A stretch of 64,000 nt of DNA from 2-12-FULL-65-11 sp049679965 (GTDB lineage Bacteria > Acidobacteriota > Vicinamibacteria > Vicinamibacterales > CAVVIG01): positions 1-64,000 of the forward strand of contig JBAUGX010000176.1 of NCBI GenBank assembly GCA_049679965.1. The letters run 5' to 3'. Under the pieces are notes generated by a model, which was not told the DNA's origin, did not search any database, and saw nothing but the letters and a program-made list of their open reading frames with translations. Each line of letters opens with the position of its first letter. The first letter of the stretch is position 1. Shown in pieces: positions 17,120 to 25,595 of this stretch. Position numbers and translations under genes: made by a program.

Positions 17120-17850
17120 ACTCGGACGGGCGCATCGGGGAACGCCAGGGCTATCTCCGCGGCCGGGAGTTTGCGCCACTCCCCGGGCTTCGTCGTACCG
17201 AGATCGAGGCCACCGAGTCGCACACGCTTCAATCGTGTCACCTCGTGACCGACAGCCGCGAACAAACGCCGGACTTCACGATTTCTTCCCTCGCGAAGCT
17301 CGACGGTCAGGTGCGACTCCCGAGAAGATGCCTTGCGCAGCGTGATGGCCGCCGCCCGAAGCCAGTCGCGACCCTCGCCAATACCGTCCAGCAGCCGCTC
17401 CATCTCGGCCTGCTCGACCCTGCCGCGAACCGTGACGACGTATACGCGGGGCACGGCGTTGGCCGGATCGGCGATCCAGTTGGCCATCTGAGTATCCGTC
17501 GTGAGCACGATGAGACCACTGGTCGCGAGATCGAGCCGGCCGACGGCGACGAGGCCCCGGCCGGCTTCGCCGAGCACGTCATAGATGGTGGGCCGTCGCT
17601 GCGGGTCGCGGCGGGTGGTCATCACCCCACGGGGTTTGTGCAAGAGGATGGTCCGCCAGGCCTGACGCGCCGCCGTATGGCCGTCGAGCTCGATGCGGGC
17701 ACGCTCGGGCACAACAGATGCGAGGGGGTCCCGAACCACGCGGCCGTTGACCGAGACCCGCCCGGCACGAATCGCCACGGTCGCCTGCGAGCGAGAGAGG
17801 ACGCCGAGCTTCGACAATGCGCGATTGAGGGGCGCCGCGTTCTGTGACAT
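17116..17850 (-). CDS. RsuA/RluB/RluE-family 23S/16S rRNA pseudouridine synthase
   Basis: 244 residues. An N-terminal S4 RNA-binding domain (LSKLGVLSRSQATVAIRAG...SVNG) is followed by the catalytic motif GRLDLATSGLIVLTTD, in which the Asp of GRLD is the nucleophile, and EGRNREVRRLF near the C-terminus. Which rRNA position it modifies cannot be told. ATG 17850 gives MSQNAAPLNRAL. A second ATG at 17862 overlaps the start of the divergent lipoprotein gene. The downstream pepF overlaps by 4 nt. Confidence 0.88.
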   Translation of the reverse strand: MSQNAAPLNRALSKLGVLSRSQATVAIRAGRVSVNGRVVRDPLASVVPERARIELDGHTAARQAWRTILLHKPRGVMTTRRDPQRRPTIYDVLGEAGRGLVAVGRLDLATSGLIVLTTDTQMANWIADPANAVPRVYVVTVRGRVEQAEMERLLDGIGEGRDWLRAAAITLRKASSRESHLTVELREGRNREVRRLFAAVGHEVTRLKRVRLGGLDLGTTKPGEWRKLPAAEIALAFPDAPVRV

Positions 17851-17860
17851 CGTGTTAGGC

Positions 17861-18667
17861 ATGCGATTCGTGCAGAAGATGTGGCTGTGCGCCTGGCTCC
17901 TGGCCGCCTTGCTCGCGTGCAGCGGCTGCTTCCAGATCTCGACGCTCGTCACGGTCAACGGTGACGGCAGCGGAACAATCAACCAACGCGTGCTGTTCAC
18001 GTCGGCCGCATTGGCCCAAATCCGGCAGTTTGCCGCACTGGCCGGCGGCGTGCCGCAGAACTTCGAACCGGTGTCCGAGCAGCAGGCTCGCGATGCGGCC
18101 GACACCATGGGGCCCGGCGTCACCTATGTCTCCTCCACACCCATCGACACGCCCGAGGGGCAAGGAAGGAACACCACGTACGCCTTCATCGACATCAATC
18201 AGCTGCGCCTCGACGCGCAGCCTCCCTCCCCCGGCGGCCTGATGGGCGGGGCGCAGGGGCTTGGGGCTGCCACGCGCGCCACCTTCAGTCTGACGCGCGA
18301 GCCCGATGGCCTCGCGACGCTGCGCATCGTGGCACCACAACTGTCGCTGCCGGGCGGTCGCCGGATTGGGCCTGCCGGCAATGTGTCGCCCGATCAAGTG
18401 GCCATGGTGAGGCCCCTGCTGGCCGGCGCCAGGTTGGCCATGGCAGTCGAGCCGGCCGGATCGCTCGTGCGGACGAGCAGCCCGTGGGTCGAAAGCCAGC
18501 GCGTCAGCATCATCGACATCGAGTTCGACCAGTTTCTCAACGACGACACGCTGCGGCGCCTCCAGGGCGCGCGAACCGTCGGCGAGGCGACCGCCGCGCT
18601 GAAGGAATCGCCAGGCGTGAAGATCAATTTCGACCCGGAGATCACGATCGAGTTCAGGGGGCAATGA
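17861..18667 (+). CDS. Lipoprotein of unknown function
   Basis: 268 residues. The N-terminus MWLCAWLLAALLACSGC is a lipoprotein signal with the acylated Cys in LLAC-SGC. It continues with a beta-rich segment (STLVTVNGDGSGTINQRV) reminiscent of LppM/DUF3153-type lipoproteins, but I would not assign it. The start lies 10 nt from the start of the divergent pseudouridine synthase, which leaves no room for two separate promoters; ATG 17879 is possible. It ends in a hairpin shared with the convergent MFS gene. Confidence 0.7.
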   Translation: MRFVQKMWLCAWLLAALLACSGCFQISTLVTVNGDGSGTINQRVLFTSAALAQIRQFAALAGGVPQNFEPVSEQQARDAADTMGPGVTYVSSTPIDTPEGQGRNTTYAFIDINQLRLDAQPPSPGGLMGGAQGLGAATRATFSLTREPDGLATLRIVAPQLSLPGGRRIGPAGNVSPDQVAMVRPLLAGARLAMAVEPAGSLVRTSSPWVESQRVSIIDIEFDQFLNDDTLRRLQGARTVGEATAALKESPGVKINFDPEITIEFRGQ

Positions 18668-18692
18668 CACTTGCATTGCGGATGCAATGTCA
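18665..18692. terminator. Hairpin between convergent genes
   Basis: TGACA-c-TTGCAT pairs with ATGCAA-TGTCA across a 5-nt loop (11 bp, one bulge). It spans from the lipoprotein stop to the MFS stop. No T-run follows, so it would be a weak or bidirectional terminator. Confidence 0.4.
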
Positions 18693-19964
18693 TGATCGCA
18701 TGTAGCGCCGCAGCCTTGGCGTGGACCATGCCACCCACGCCGTCGCAATCAGGCACCCGACGCCCCCGATGACGACCGAAAACGGCGCGCCCCACCAGTT
18801 GGCCACCGCGCCCGCTTCGAATTCGCCGAGCTGCGGGCCTCCGATGTAGAAGACCATGTTGACACCGGTCATGCGGCCGCGCAGCCGGTCGGGCGTCTCG
18901 AGCTGGCGCACGATGTTCCGGATGACCATGCTGACCGTGTCGGTGGCGCCGGTCAGCGCCAGGCAGGCGAAGGTCAGCCAGAACGACCGCGAGAGGCCGA
19001 AGACGACGGTCGCCAGGCCGTAGCCGGCGACGGCCCACAGCAGCGTCGGGCCGCGGCGCTTGATGCGCGCCGTCAGCGGCACCATGACGGCGCTCATCAG
19101 AACGGCGCCGACGGCCGGCGCCGCGAACAGCCACCCGTACCCGCGCGGGCCGACCTGTAGGATGTCCTGCGCGAAGATCGGCAGGAGGGCCGTCGCCGAC
19201 GAGAAGAACGTCGCAAAGAAGTCGAGCAGCATCGTCGATCGAATGAGCGGCGAGCGAAATACGAACCGCAGGCCCTCGAGGGCGGCCTTGATCGACACCT
19301 CGTTCCGGGTTTCGTCCCCCGTGTTGTTTTCAGTCGTGGGGTCCGCCTTCAGGCGGACCTCAGGTGTGTCCACACCGCGCATCATCAGCAAGGCGACGAT
19401 GACGGAGAGAAAGGTGGCGGCGTTGGCCACGTAGGCCCAGCCAACGCCGGCCGCCGCGATCAGGATGCCGCCAAGTGCCGGGCCCGTCACCGCGGCAGCC
19501 TGGAACATGATGGTGTTGAGCGTGATTGCGTTCGGCAGGTGCTCGCGGGGCACGAGCGTCGGCACGAGGGCCTGGCGCGCCGGCAGGTCGAAGGCGCTGA
19601 CGGCGGCGCCCACGACGGCCAGCGCGTAGATCGGCCAGACCACGGCCAGCCCGCGAAAGGCCAGCACCGCGAGTGCGAGCGCGACGAGCGCGCCGCCCGC
19701 CTGCGTGACCAGCATCAGCGTGCGCCGGTTCCACGCGTCGGCGACCACGCCGCTCAGCATCGAGAAGGCGACGATGGGCACGAACCGAAAGAGCCCGACC
19801 AGGCCCAGCGCCAGCCCTTTTCGCTCCGGCGGCACGAGCAGCGAGACGTGCCAGAGCAGCGCCGCGTTCTGCATCATCGACCCGGTCATCGAGATGAGCA
19901 GGCCGATCCAAATCAAGCGAAAGTTGCGGTGCTGAAGCGCGACGACCGACTCGCGGGAGATCAC
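18690..19964 (-). CDS. MFS exporter, EntS/MFS_3-like
   Basis: 424 residues, about twelve membrane helices; N-terminal LQHRNFRLIWIG and DRLRGRMTGVNMVFYIGG near the C-terminus are typical of the enterobactin exporter-like MFS_3 family. GTG 19964 overlaps the stop of the upstream quinone oxidoreductase (GTGA). The central cytosolic loop contains an in-frame palindromic insert (19340-19359) that encodes EVRLKADPT; the loop tolerates it. Substrate unknown. It is the last gene of the overlapping minus-strand run that starts at 24779. Confidence 0.87.
   Translation of the reverse strand: MISRESVVALQHRNFRLIWIGLLISMTGSMMQNAALLWHVSLLVPPERKGLALGLVGLFRFVPIVAFSMLSGVVADAWNRRTLMLVTQAGGALVALALAVLAFRGLAVVWPIYALAVVGAAVSAFDLPARQALVPTLVPREHLPNAITLNTIMFQAAAVTGPALGGILIAAAGVGWAYVANAATFLSVIVALLMMRGVDTPEVRLKADPTTENNTGDETRNEVSIKAALEGLRFVFRSPLIRSTMLLDFFATFFSSATALLPIFAQDILQVGPRGYGWLFAAPAVGAVLMSAVMVPLTARIKRRGPTLLWAVAGYGLATVVFGLSRSFWLTFACLALTGATDTVSMVIRNIVRQLETPDRLRGRMTGVNMVFYIGGPQLGEFEAGAVANWWGAPFSVVIGGVGCLIATAWVAWSTPRLRRYMRS
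19340..19359. repeat. REP-like palindrome inside the MFS gene
   Basis: GGTCCGCC-TTCA-GGCGGACC, an 8-bp perfect stem with a 4-nt loop. It is read through in frame within the large cytosolic loop of the MFS protein. A near-identical element lies at 21199. Confidence 0.85.
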
Positions 19965-20941
19965 GACACGACCAGCACGATCTTGCCGATGTGCGTGCTC
20001 GACTCCATCAGGCGGTGCGCGTCGGCCGCGGACCGCAGCGGAAAGGTGGCGTGAATCACCGGCTTGACCGTGCCCGCTTCCAGAAGCGGCCACACCGTGG
20101 CCGTGAGCGCCGAGGCGATGGCGCCTTTCTCGGCGACCGATCTCGGTCGCAGCGTCGATCCGGTGATCGTCAGCCTGCGCCGCATGACCAACCCCATGTT
20201 CACCTGGGCGGTCGATCCCCCGAGCAGCGCAATCTGGACGAGACGTCCCTCTTGCGCCAGCAGCTCGAGGTTGCGCGGCACGTACTCGCCGCCGACCATG
20301 TCCAGGATGACGTCTACCCCACGCTCGCCCACCGTCTCTCGCGCGGCAGCGACGAAGTCTGTCGTGCGGTAGTTGATCGCCCGCTCGGCGCCCAGCTGTT
20401 CGCAGGCCGCGCACTTCTCGGCCGAGCCCGCCGTCGCCAGCACTCGCGAGCCGAGCGCCCGCGCGAGTTGAATCGCCGTCGTGCCGATGCCACTGGATCC
20501 GCCGTGAATCAGAATCCACTCACCGGACTTGAGGCGGCCGCGATCGAACACGTTGGTCCACACGGTGAAGAAGGTTTCCGGGATGGCCGCGGCAGCGGCC
20601 ATGTCGAGGCCTCGGGGCACGGGCAGACACTGCAGCGCCGGCGCGGCACAATACTCCGCGTAGCCACCGCCCGCCACAAGTGCGCAGACCTGATCTCCAT
20701 CGCGCCAGCTCCGAACATCGGACGCCATTTCGACGATGGTGCCAGCCACTTCGAGTCCTGGGATGTCGGAGGCGCCTGGCGGCGGTGGATAGCGGCCGCG
20801 CCTCTGCGACACGTCGGGGCGATTGACTCCGGCCGCAGCGACCTTGATCACCACTTCGCCGGCGGCCGGTTTCGGTTGAGGGCGTTCAACGGGCACGAGG
20901 ACCTCGGGGCCGCCGAATCGCGAAATCTCGATGGCGATCAC
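19961..20941 (-). CDS. NAD(P)H-quinone oxidoreductase, PIG3/TIGR02824-type
   Basis: 326 residues of the zinc-less medium-chain dehydrogenase family: AAGVNRPDVSQRRGRYPPPPG is the typical PIG3 segment, then WILIHGGSSGIGTTAIQLA for NADPH binding. Reduces quinones or similar carbonyls with NADPH. GTG 20941 places the start at VIAIEISRFGGPEVL, as in homologues; a TTG at 20965 would add eight residues. The stop overlaps the MFS start, so they form a pair. The gap to thrC upstream is about 60 nt. Confidence 0.87.
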   Translation of the reverse strand: MIAIEISRFGGPEVLVPVERPQPKPAAGEVVIKVAAAGVNRPDVSQRRGRYPPPPGASDIPGLEVAGTIVEMASDVRSWRDGDQVCALVAGGGYAEYCAAPALQCLPVPRGLDMAAAAAIPETFFTVWTNVFDRGRLKSGEWILIHGGSSGIGTTAIQLARALGSRVLATAGSAEKCAACEQLGAERAINYRTTDFVAAARETVGERGVDVILDMVGGEYVPRNLELLAQEGRLVQIALLGGSTAQVNMGLVMRRRLTITGSTLRPRSVAEKGAIASALTATVWPLLEAGTVKPVIHATFPLRSAADAHRLMESSTHIGKIVLVVS

Positions 20942-21000
20942 GTGTGCAATCGTGGGGCAGTGCAATTCCGGACGTGGGTGGCGCTAGTCGCGACAGCGGA

Positions 21001-22332
21001 CTAGCGGGTCACTCGCTGACTGACGACTTCCTTGACCGACTCCAGCGTCCCGTCGAGTCGGAGGATGTGGCGCGGGCGCGCCAGGGCATCGACGAGCGGC
21101 TGCGGTTTCTGGACCGGGCCGCCAATGATGGGCTCGACAATCTCGCCGAACTTCGCGGGATGGGCCGTGGCGACGAAGACCGCCGGGCCCACGTCCACGG
21201 TCCGGCTGAAGCCGGACCCCACGTCAGATTTCAAATACGCTTTCAGTCCCAGGTACGCGACCGCGGAGTGCGGGTCGAGCAGATAGCCGCGCTCGTGATA
21301 CACGCGCCGAATTGTCGCCCGCACCTCGTCATCGTCATGCCGGCTGCCGACGAGATCGCGTCTGATGGCCTCGACGTCGCCCGCATACAGCCACATCAGC
21401 CGCTCGAAGTTGCTCGGGTTGCCGACGTCCATCGCGTTCGAGAGCGTCTGCACGGAGGCCCGTGGCTCGAAGCGGCCGGTCTTCAGATACGCCGGCACGA
21501 CATCATTGGCGTTAGTGGCTGCGACGAAGCGCCCGATGGGCAGGCCCGCGCGCTTCATCATCAAGCCGGCGGTCAGGTTCCCGAAGTTTCCGCTCGGCGT
21601 CGAAAACGTGATGTCGGCGTCACGATGCAGCCGGCCCACGGCGTGCGCGTAGTAGATCATCTGCGGCAGCAGTCGGCCCAGGTTGATGGAGTTGGCCGAC
21701 GTCATGTGGCTGGCGAGTTCCGGATCGGCGAAGGCGGACTTGGTCAGCCGCTGGCAGTCGTCGAAGCTGCCGGCCACCGCGTACGCGCGGACGTTGCCCG
21801 CCTCGCCGTTGAACATCGTCAACTGCGCTTCCTGCGTGGGGCTGACACGGCCTTCGGGATAGAGCACCACGACGCGCGTGTGCGGCACGGCGTGGAAGGC
21901 ATGCGCGACCGCGCCGCCGGTGTCGCCGGATGTCGCCACGAGCACGGTCAGCGCGTCGTCGCCGACGTAGAGCGCGGCCATCAGGCGCGCCATCACGCGC
22001 GCGCCGACGTCCTTGAAGGCGAGCGTCGGGCCGTGGAAGAGCTCGAGCGCGAGCACGCCCGGCTCGACCTCCACCAATGGAATCGGAAAGTCGAGCGCGT
22101 CGACGAGCACCGCCTGCAACGTTGCCGCGTCGAGCTCGTCGCCCACGAAGGGGCGCAGCACGCGAAACCCGACCTCGGGGAGTGACAGCGATGGCAGCTC
22201 AGCCAGATCGCTCTTGGACCACCGAGGGATCGACTCGGGCACGTACAGGCCGCCGTCGGGGGCCAGCCCGTCGAAGACCACGCTCGCGAAGGACACCGCC
22301 GGGGCCTGGCCCCGGGTTGTTATGAAGCGCAT
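21001..22332 (-). CDS. thrC: Threonine synthase
   Basis: 443 residues, PLP enzyme that converts O-phosphohomoserine to threonine. N-terminal YVPESIPRW and the PLP Lys in LAFKDVGARVMARL are present, with the long-form length of fungal/proteobacterial enzymes. The start overlaps thrB by 13 nt. Near the C-terminus an in-frame palindrome (21199-21218) encodes SGFSRTVDVG, an insert of about ten residues not expected in homologues. It lies outside the catalytic core, so the enzyme is probably active. Confidence 0.93.
   Translation of the reverse strand: MRFITTRGQAPAVSFASVVFDGLAPDGGLYVPESIPRWSKSDLAELPSLSLPEVGFRVLRPFVGDELDAATLQAVLVDALDFPIPLVEVEPGVLALELFHGPTLAFKDVGARVMARLMAALYVGDDALTVLVATSGDTGGAVAHAFHAVPHTRVVVLYPEGRVSPTQEAQLTMFNGEAGNVRAYAVAGSFDDCQRLTKSAFADPELASHMTSANSINLGRLLPQMIYYAHAVGRLHRDADITFSTPSGNFGNLTAGLMMKRAGLPIGRFVAATNANDVVPAYLKTGRFEPRASVQTLSNAMDVGNPSNFERLMWLYAGDVEAIRRDLVGSRHDDDEVRATIRRVYHERGYLLDPHSAVAYLGLKAYLKSDVGSGFSRTVDVGPAVFVATAHPAKFGEIVEPIIGGPVQKPQPLVDALARPRHILRLDGTLESVKEVVSQRVTR
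21199..21218. repeat. REP-like palindrome inside thrC
   Basis: GGTCCGGC-TGAA-GCCGGACC, the same design as the element at 19340 with two compensating stem changes. On the coding strand the loop is TTCA. It is read in frame as SGFSRT near the ThrC C-terminus. Confidence 0.85.
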
Positions 22333-23267
22333 GGTGACACCACATGGGCCCCTTGCGGGGCGATCGAAGACACGTACGACTGGGGCTCGCCGCCGATGTG
22401 AGCCTTGACCGCCCTGACCATGGCTTCAACGACGCGGGCGGCAACGTCCGTACCGCGGCAGAGCGCAAAGAGCGACGGACCAGACCCGGACAGGCTGCAG
22501 CCAAGGGCGCCCGCCGCGATCGCGGCGCTCTTGATGGCCGCCAGCCCTGGCACGAGCGGTGCCCGCCGCGGCTCGGCGATCGTATCCTCGAGCGCGCGCG
22601 AGATGAGCGCAAAATCCGACCGGTGCAGGCCGTCGACGAGCGCCCCCAGATTCGCCCACTGCCGGATCGCGTCGCCCAGCGGTACCGTGGTGCCGAGCAG
22701 CGCGCGGGCCTTCGCCGTCTCGATTTCGAGGTCGGGATGGACGACGACCGCGGTGAGCCCCGCGGGCACCGGCAACCGGACGATGTCGGGAGGGCTCGGA
22801 TGACGAACCAGCACAAACCCGCCACAGATGGCCGGCGCGATGTTGTCCAGGTGCGCCGACCCAGCGCCCAGTCGCTCGCCTTCGAACGCCGCCGAGACGA
22901 GCATCTCGATCGGCGCGTGCGCGTCAAAGAGCGCATCGACGGCGACGACGGCCGCCGCGGCGCTGGCCGCGCTGCCGCCCAGGCCGCTCGAGAGCGGCAG
23001 CCCTTTCGCGATGCTGAGCACGACGCCCCGCCGCTCGCCAATCGCGGCGAGCAGCGCCTGCGCGGCGATGCCCGCCGTGTTGCGGGCCGCGTCGCGCGGC
23101 AGCCGGCCCGAGTCGCCCGTGATTGAGTCGATGCGCACGCCGGCCGGCGCCATCCGCGCGGTCACTTCGTCGCCCGGGCGCTCGAGCGCGAAGCCGAGCA
23201 CGTCGAATCCGCAGGCGACATTGCTGACGGTGGCCGGCGCAAAGGCCGTCACGACGCGATCAGCCAC
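22320..23267 (-). CDS. thrB: Homoserine kinase
   Basis: 315 residues, GHMP kinase fold. Markers are APATVSNVACGFDVLGFAL at the N-terminus, the ATP loop LPLSSGLGGSAASA and LSGSGPSLFAL near the C-terminus. Phosphorylates homoserine for thrC, whose start overlaps by 13 nt. GTG 23267 overlaps the upstream dehydrogenase by 8 nt, so all three reading frames are translationally linked. Confidence 0.94.
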   Translation of the reverse strand: MADRVVTAFAPATVSNVACGFDVLGFALERPGDEVTARMAPAGVRIDSITGDSGRLPRDAARNTAGIAAQALLAAIGERRGVVLSIAKGLPLSSGLGGSAASAAAAVVAVDALFDAHAPIEMLVSAAFEGERLGAGSAHLDNIAPAICGGFVLVRHPSPPDIVRLPVPAGLTAVVVHPDLEIETAKARALLGTTVPLGDAIRQWANLGALVDGLHRSDFALISRALEDTIAEPRRAPLVPGLAAIKSAAIAAGALGCSLSGSGPSLFALCRGTDVAARVVEAMVRAVKAHIGGEPQSYVSSIAPQGAHVVSPCAS

Positions 23268-24276
23268 GCCCGTACCGCCGGCGAATGGTGGGTATCAAGT
23301 AGTCGCGAAACGCACGCTCGAAATCGTACATCGGTTTGAACTCCCAGTCGGTCCGAGCCGCCGAATCATCCACGTCGGCCGGCCACGAATCGACGATCGC
23401 CTGCCGCTTCTCGTCCACGCCGCACGTGATCGTCGCCTCGGGGAACGCCTGCAGCACGACGGTGCGGATATCGGCCGCCGACGGACTGAAGGCCCGCAGG
23501 TTGTACTCCGTGCGTGTCAGGCGCTCACGCGGCGCCGCCGCCAGCGTGAGGAGCGCCTCGACGCCGTCGGGCATGGCCATGAAGGGCACCGTCGTATCCG
23601 GCCTGACAAAGCAGGCGTATGGTTCGCCCTTGGCGGCCGCGTGAACCATCTCGGACGCATAATCCGAAGTGCCGCCCGAGGGCACCGTCAGGCCTGAAAT
23701 CAGTCCGGGAAACCTCACGGCGCGGAAATCGACGCGGCGCGTCACGTCGGCCGACAGCTGCTTGTAATGCCGCGTGTAGTATCGGCCCATCTGCTCGCAG
23801 TACAGCTTATTGCATCCGTAGAGCGTCACCGGACGAGTGTACTCGTCCTCGCGCACGCGCCCCGCTCCCCGTTTGACCGCCAGGTCGGGGAGGCCGTACA
23901 CGGCGACCGACGATGGGTAGATGAACAGCACAGCGCGGCCGTGCGATTCGCCCTGCCGCTGGGCGAACTCGAGCATGTTGAGCGTGCCCTCGACGTTCAC
24001 GTGATGTGCCGTCGTCGGCGTGAATTCGGACCGGGTCGAGAGCCTGGCCGCGAGATGAAACACCCGATCGACCTCGAACTCGGCCAGCACCCGCTCGAGG
24101 AGGCTCGCGTCGGTCACCGAGCCCACGAACTGCCGCGACACCATCCGAGCGAGCGGAGCCTCGAGCGGCATCACATCGAGGGTGATGAGCACCGAGCCCG
24201 ACGCCGCCAGCCGCCCAAGCAGCTCATGACCGATCTCGCCGCCGGCGCCAGTGATGAGCGTGACCGGTTTGCGCAC
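23260..24276 (-). CDS. L-threonine 3-dehydrogenase, SDR/epimerase type
   Basis: 338 residues. Rossmann motif LITGAGGEIGHELLGRL, catalytic YPSSVAVYG and YGCNKLYCEQ, then VDFRAVRFPGLIS, GGTSDYASEMVHAAAKG and PFMAMPD, which are diagnostic of the extended-SDR threonine dehydrogenases of Flavobacterium and animals rather than the zinc enzyme of E. coli. Oxidises threonine to 2-amino-3-oxobutyrate. GTG 24276 shares one base with the upstream stop (TAGTG). Its place directly before thrB and thrC couples threonine breakdown to its synthesis. No kbl gene is beside it. Confidence 0.85.
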   Translation of the reverse strand: MRKPVTLITGAGGEIGHELLGRLAASGSVLITLDVMPLEAPLARMVSRQFVGSVTDASLLERVLAEFEVDRVFHLAARLSTRSEFTPTTAHHVNVEGTLNMLEFAQRQGESHGRAVLFIYPSSVAVYGLPDLAVKRGAGRVREDEYTRPVTLYGCNKLYCEQMGRYYTRHYKQLSADVTRRVDFRAVRFPGLISGLTVPSGGTSDYASEMVHAAAKGEPYACFVRPDTTVPFMAMPDGVEALLTLAAAPRERLTRTEYNLRAFSPSAADIRTVVLQAFPEATITCGVDEKRQAIVDSWPADVDDSAARTDWEFKPMYDFERAFRDYLIPTIRRRYGRG

Positions 24277-24779
24277 TACGCTCCAGGCTCCAGCTGGTCC
24301 ACAGCCTCGCTGAGGCCACCCCAGGTCTGCGGATCCTGGCACAGGAGCGTGCGCAAGTAGAGGCGGACCACTTCGGGCGGGAACTGTCCCGCGATGCGGG
24401 CCACGGCCGGGCCGAGCTTGGCGGCATCTGGCATCACCTCGTCCTGCTGAATCAGCCCGTCGTCGTGCGCGATCCCGAGCGCGTCGAGAAACGCGCCCAT
24501 CATCGGCCGCTGCTCGGCGAGGTGATAGACCACCAGGACACGGGCCGCGATCGGATCGGGCAGCGCGGGCAGGCTGGCCAGGTGTCGCGCCTTCCGCTCG
24601 CGATCGAGGCCGACGACCGTCTTTGCCCGAAACTTCTTGTGCTGCGCGATGAGAAGCGCCGCCTGCGCCTGCATGTCGGCCGCGTCAGGATCGTCCCAGA
24701 ACGCGCGGGCCGCGTCGAGCCGCAGTGCGACGGACATCCCCTTCCAGAGGCGTAACGGCGTCATCGTGGATTCGCTCAT
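24276..24779 (-). CDS. Conserved hypothetical protein
   Basis: 167 residues, soluble, predicted largely helical, with no motif I recognise. It begins MSESTMTPLRLWKGMSVALR and contains a basic stretch HKKFRAKTVVGLDRERKARH. It heads the threonine operon on the minus strand, with its stop overlapping the dehydrogenase start by one base, and is divergent from lepB 36 nt away. Real coding is likely from codon use and the overlap. Confidence 0.65.
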   Translation of the reverse strand: MSESTMTPLRLWKGMSVALRLDAARAFWDDPDAADMQAQAALLIAQHKKFRAKTVVGLDRERKARHLASLPALPDPIAARVLVVYHLAEQRPMMGAFLDALGIAHDDGLIQQDEVMPDAAKLGPAVARIAGQFPPEVVRLYLRTLLCQDPQTWGGLSEAVDQLEPGA

Positions 24780-24815
24780 CGTGCGTATTCTAGTGGAGCG
24801 GTCAGGATCCTAGGC

Positions 24816-25577
24816 ATGGAGAAAGTCCGCGTGGTATTCTCACCACTCACACCCACAATGGACGAACCGACTCCGACTCCTGATTTCGAGTTGTCCGGCC
24901 AGCCGGCGCCGGTCGCGCCGCCCCCAGTTGAGGCAACCGAGGCCGCGCCGGCCGATGCGTCTCACGTCGCGCTCGTGCTCCCGTTCGACCCCCCGATCCT
25001 GGACTTCCGACCCCTTGAGGGTGCCGAGGCCCCCCGCGACGGGGGCGGGTGGACCCGGTGGGCACAGTTCGGCCGCGAAATCCTGTCGGGCGCCCAGACA
25101 CTGATGTCGGCCGCTGTCTACGCCACGCTCATCGTCACGTTCGGATTTCAAGTGGCGCGTGTCGACGGCTTGAGCATGGCGCCGACACTGGAAGATCACG
25201 ATCGGCTCATCGTCAACAAGCTGGTGTACGAACTGGGCGACCCGCGCCCCGGCGACATCGTCATGCTGTACTACCCGGTGAACCCGGAGAAGATGTTCGT
25301 CAAGCGCGTGATCGCGAAGGAAGGCGACACCGTGCGCATCGTCGACGGGCGGGTGTTCGTCAACGACGTCCCGCTCCACGACGACTACGTGCCGGCCGAG
25401 TTCCGCAGCCACGACGACTGGGGTCCGCAGGTCATTCAGCTCGGGTATTATTTCGTCATGGGCGACCATCGGAACAACAGCTCCGACAGCCGGCATTGGG
25501 GGTCGGTCCCAAAGAGATACATCGTCGGCAAGGTGAAGATCCGGTGGTGGCCGCTTCCGGACATGCGCATCTTCTAG
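24816..25577 (+). CDS. lepB: Signal peptidase I
   Basis: 253 residues. Catalytic Ser120 lies in DGLSMAPTL and general-base Lys163 in MFVKRVIA; the later boxes GDTVRIVDGRVFVN and MGDHRNNSSDSRHWG are also present. One membrane segment precedes the active site (LMSAAVYATLIVTFGFQV). The first 80 residues are Pro/Ala-rich and acidic, longer than usual, and probably cytosolic. AGGA lies 8 nt before ATG 24816; ATG 24858 is an alternative. Confidence 0.93.
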   Translation: MEKVRVVFSPLTPTMDEPTPTPDFELSGQPAPVAPPPVEATEAAPADASHVALVLPFDPPILDFRPLEGAEAPRDGGGWTRWAQFGREILSGAQTLMSAAVYATLIVTFGFQVARVDGLSMAPTLEDHDRLIVNKLVYELGDPRPGDIVMLYYPVNPEKMFVKRVIAKEGDTVRIVDGRVFVNDVPLHDDYVPAEFRSHDDWGPQVIQLGYYFVMGDHRNNSSDSRHWGSVPKRYIVGKVKIRWWPLPDMRIF

Positions 25578-25595
25578 CTATCCAGCCATTCGGCA

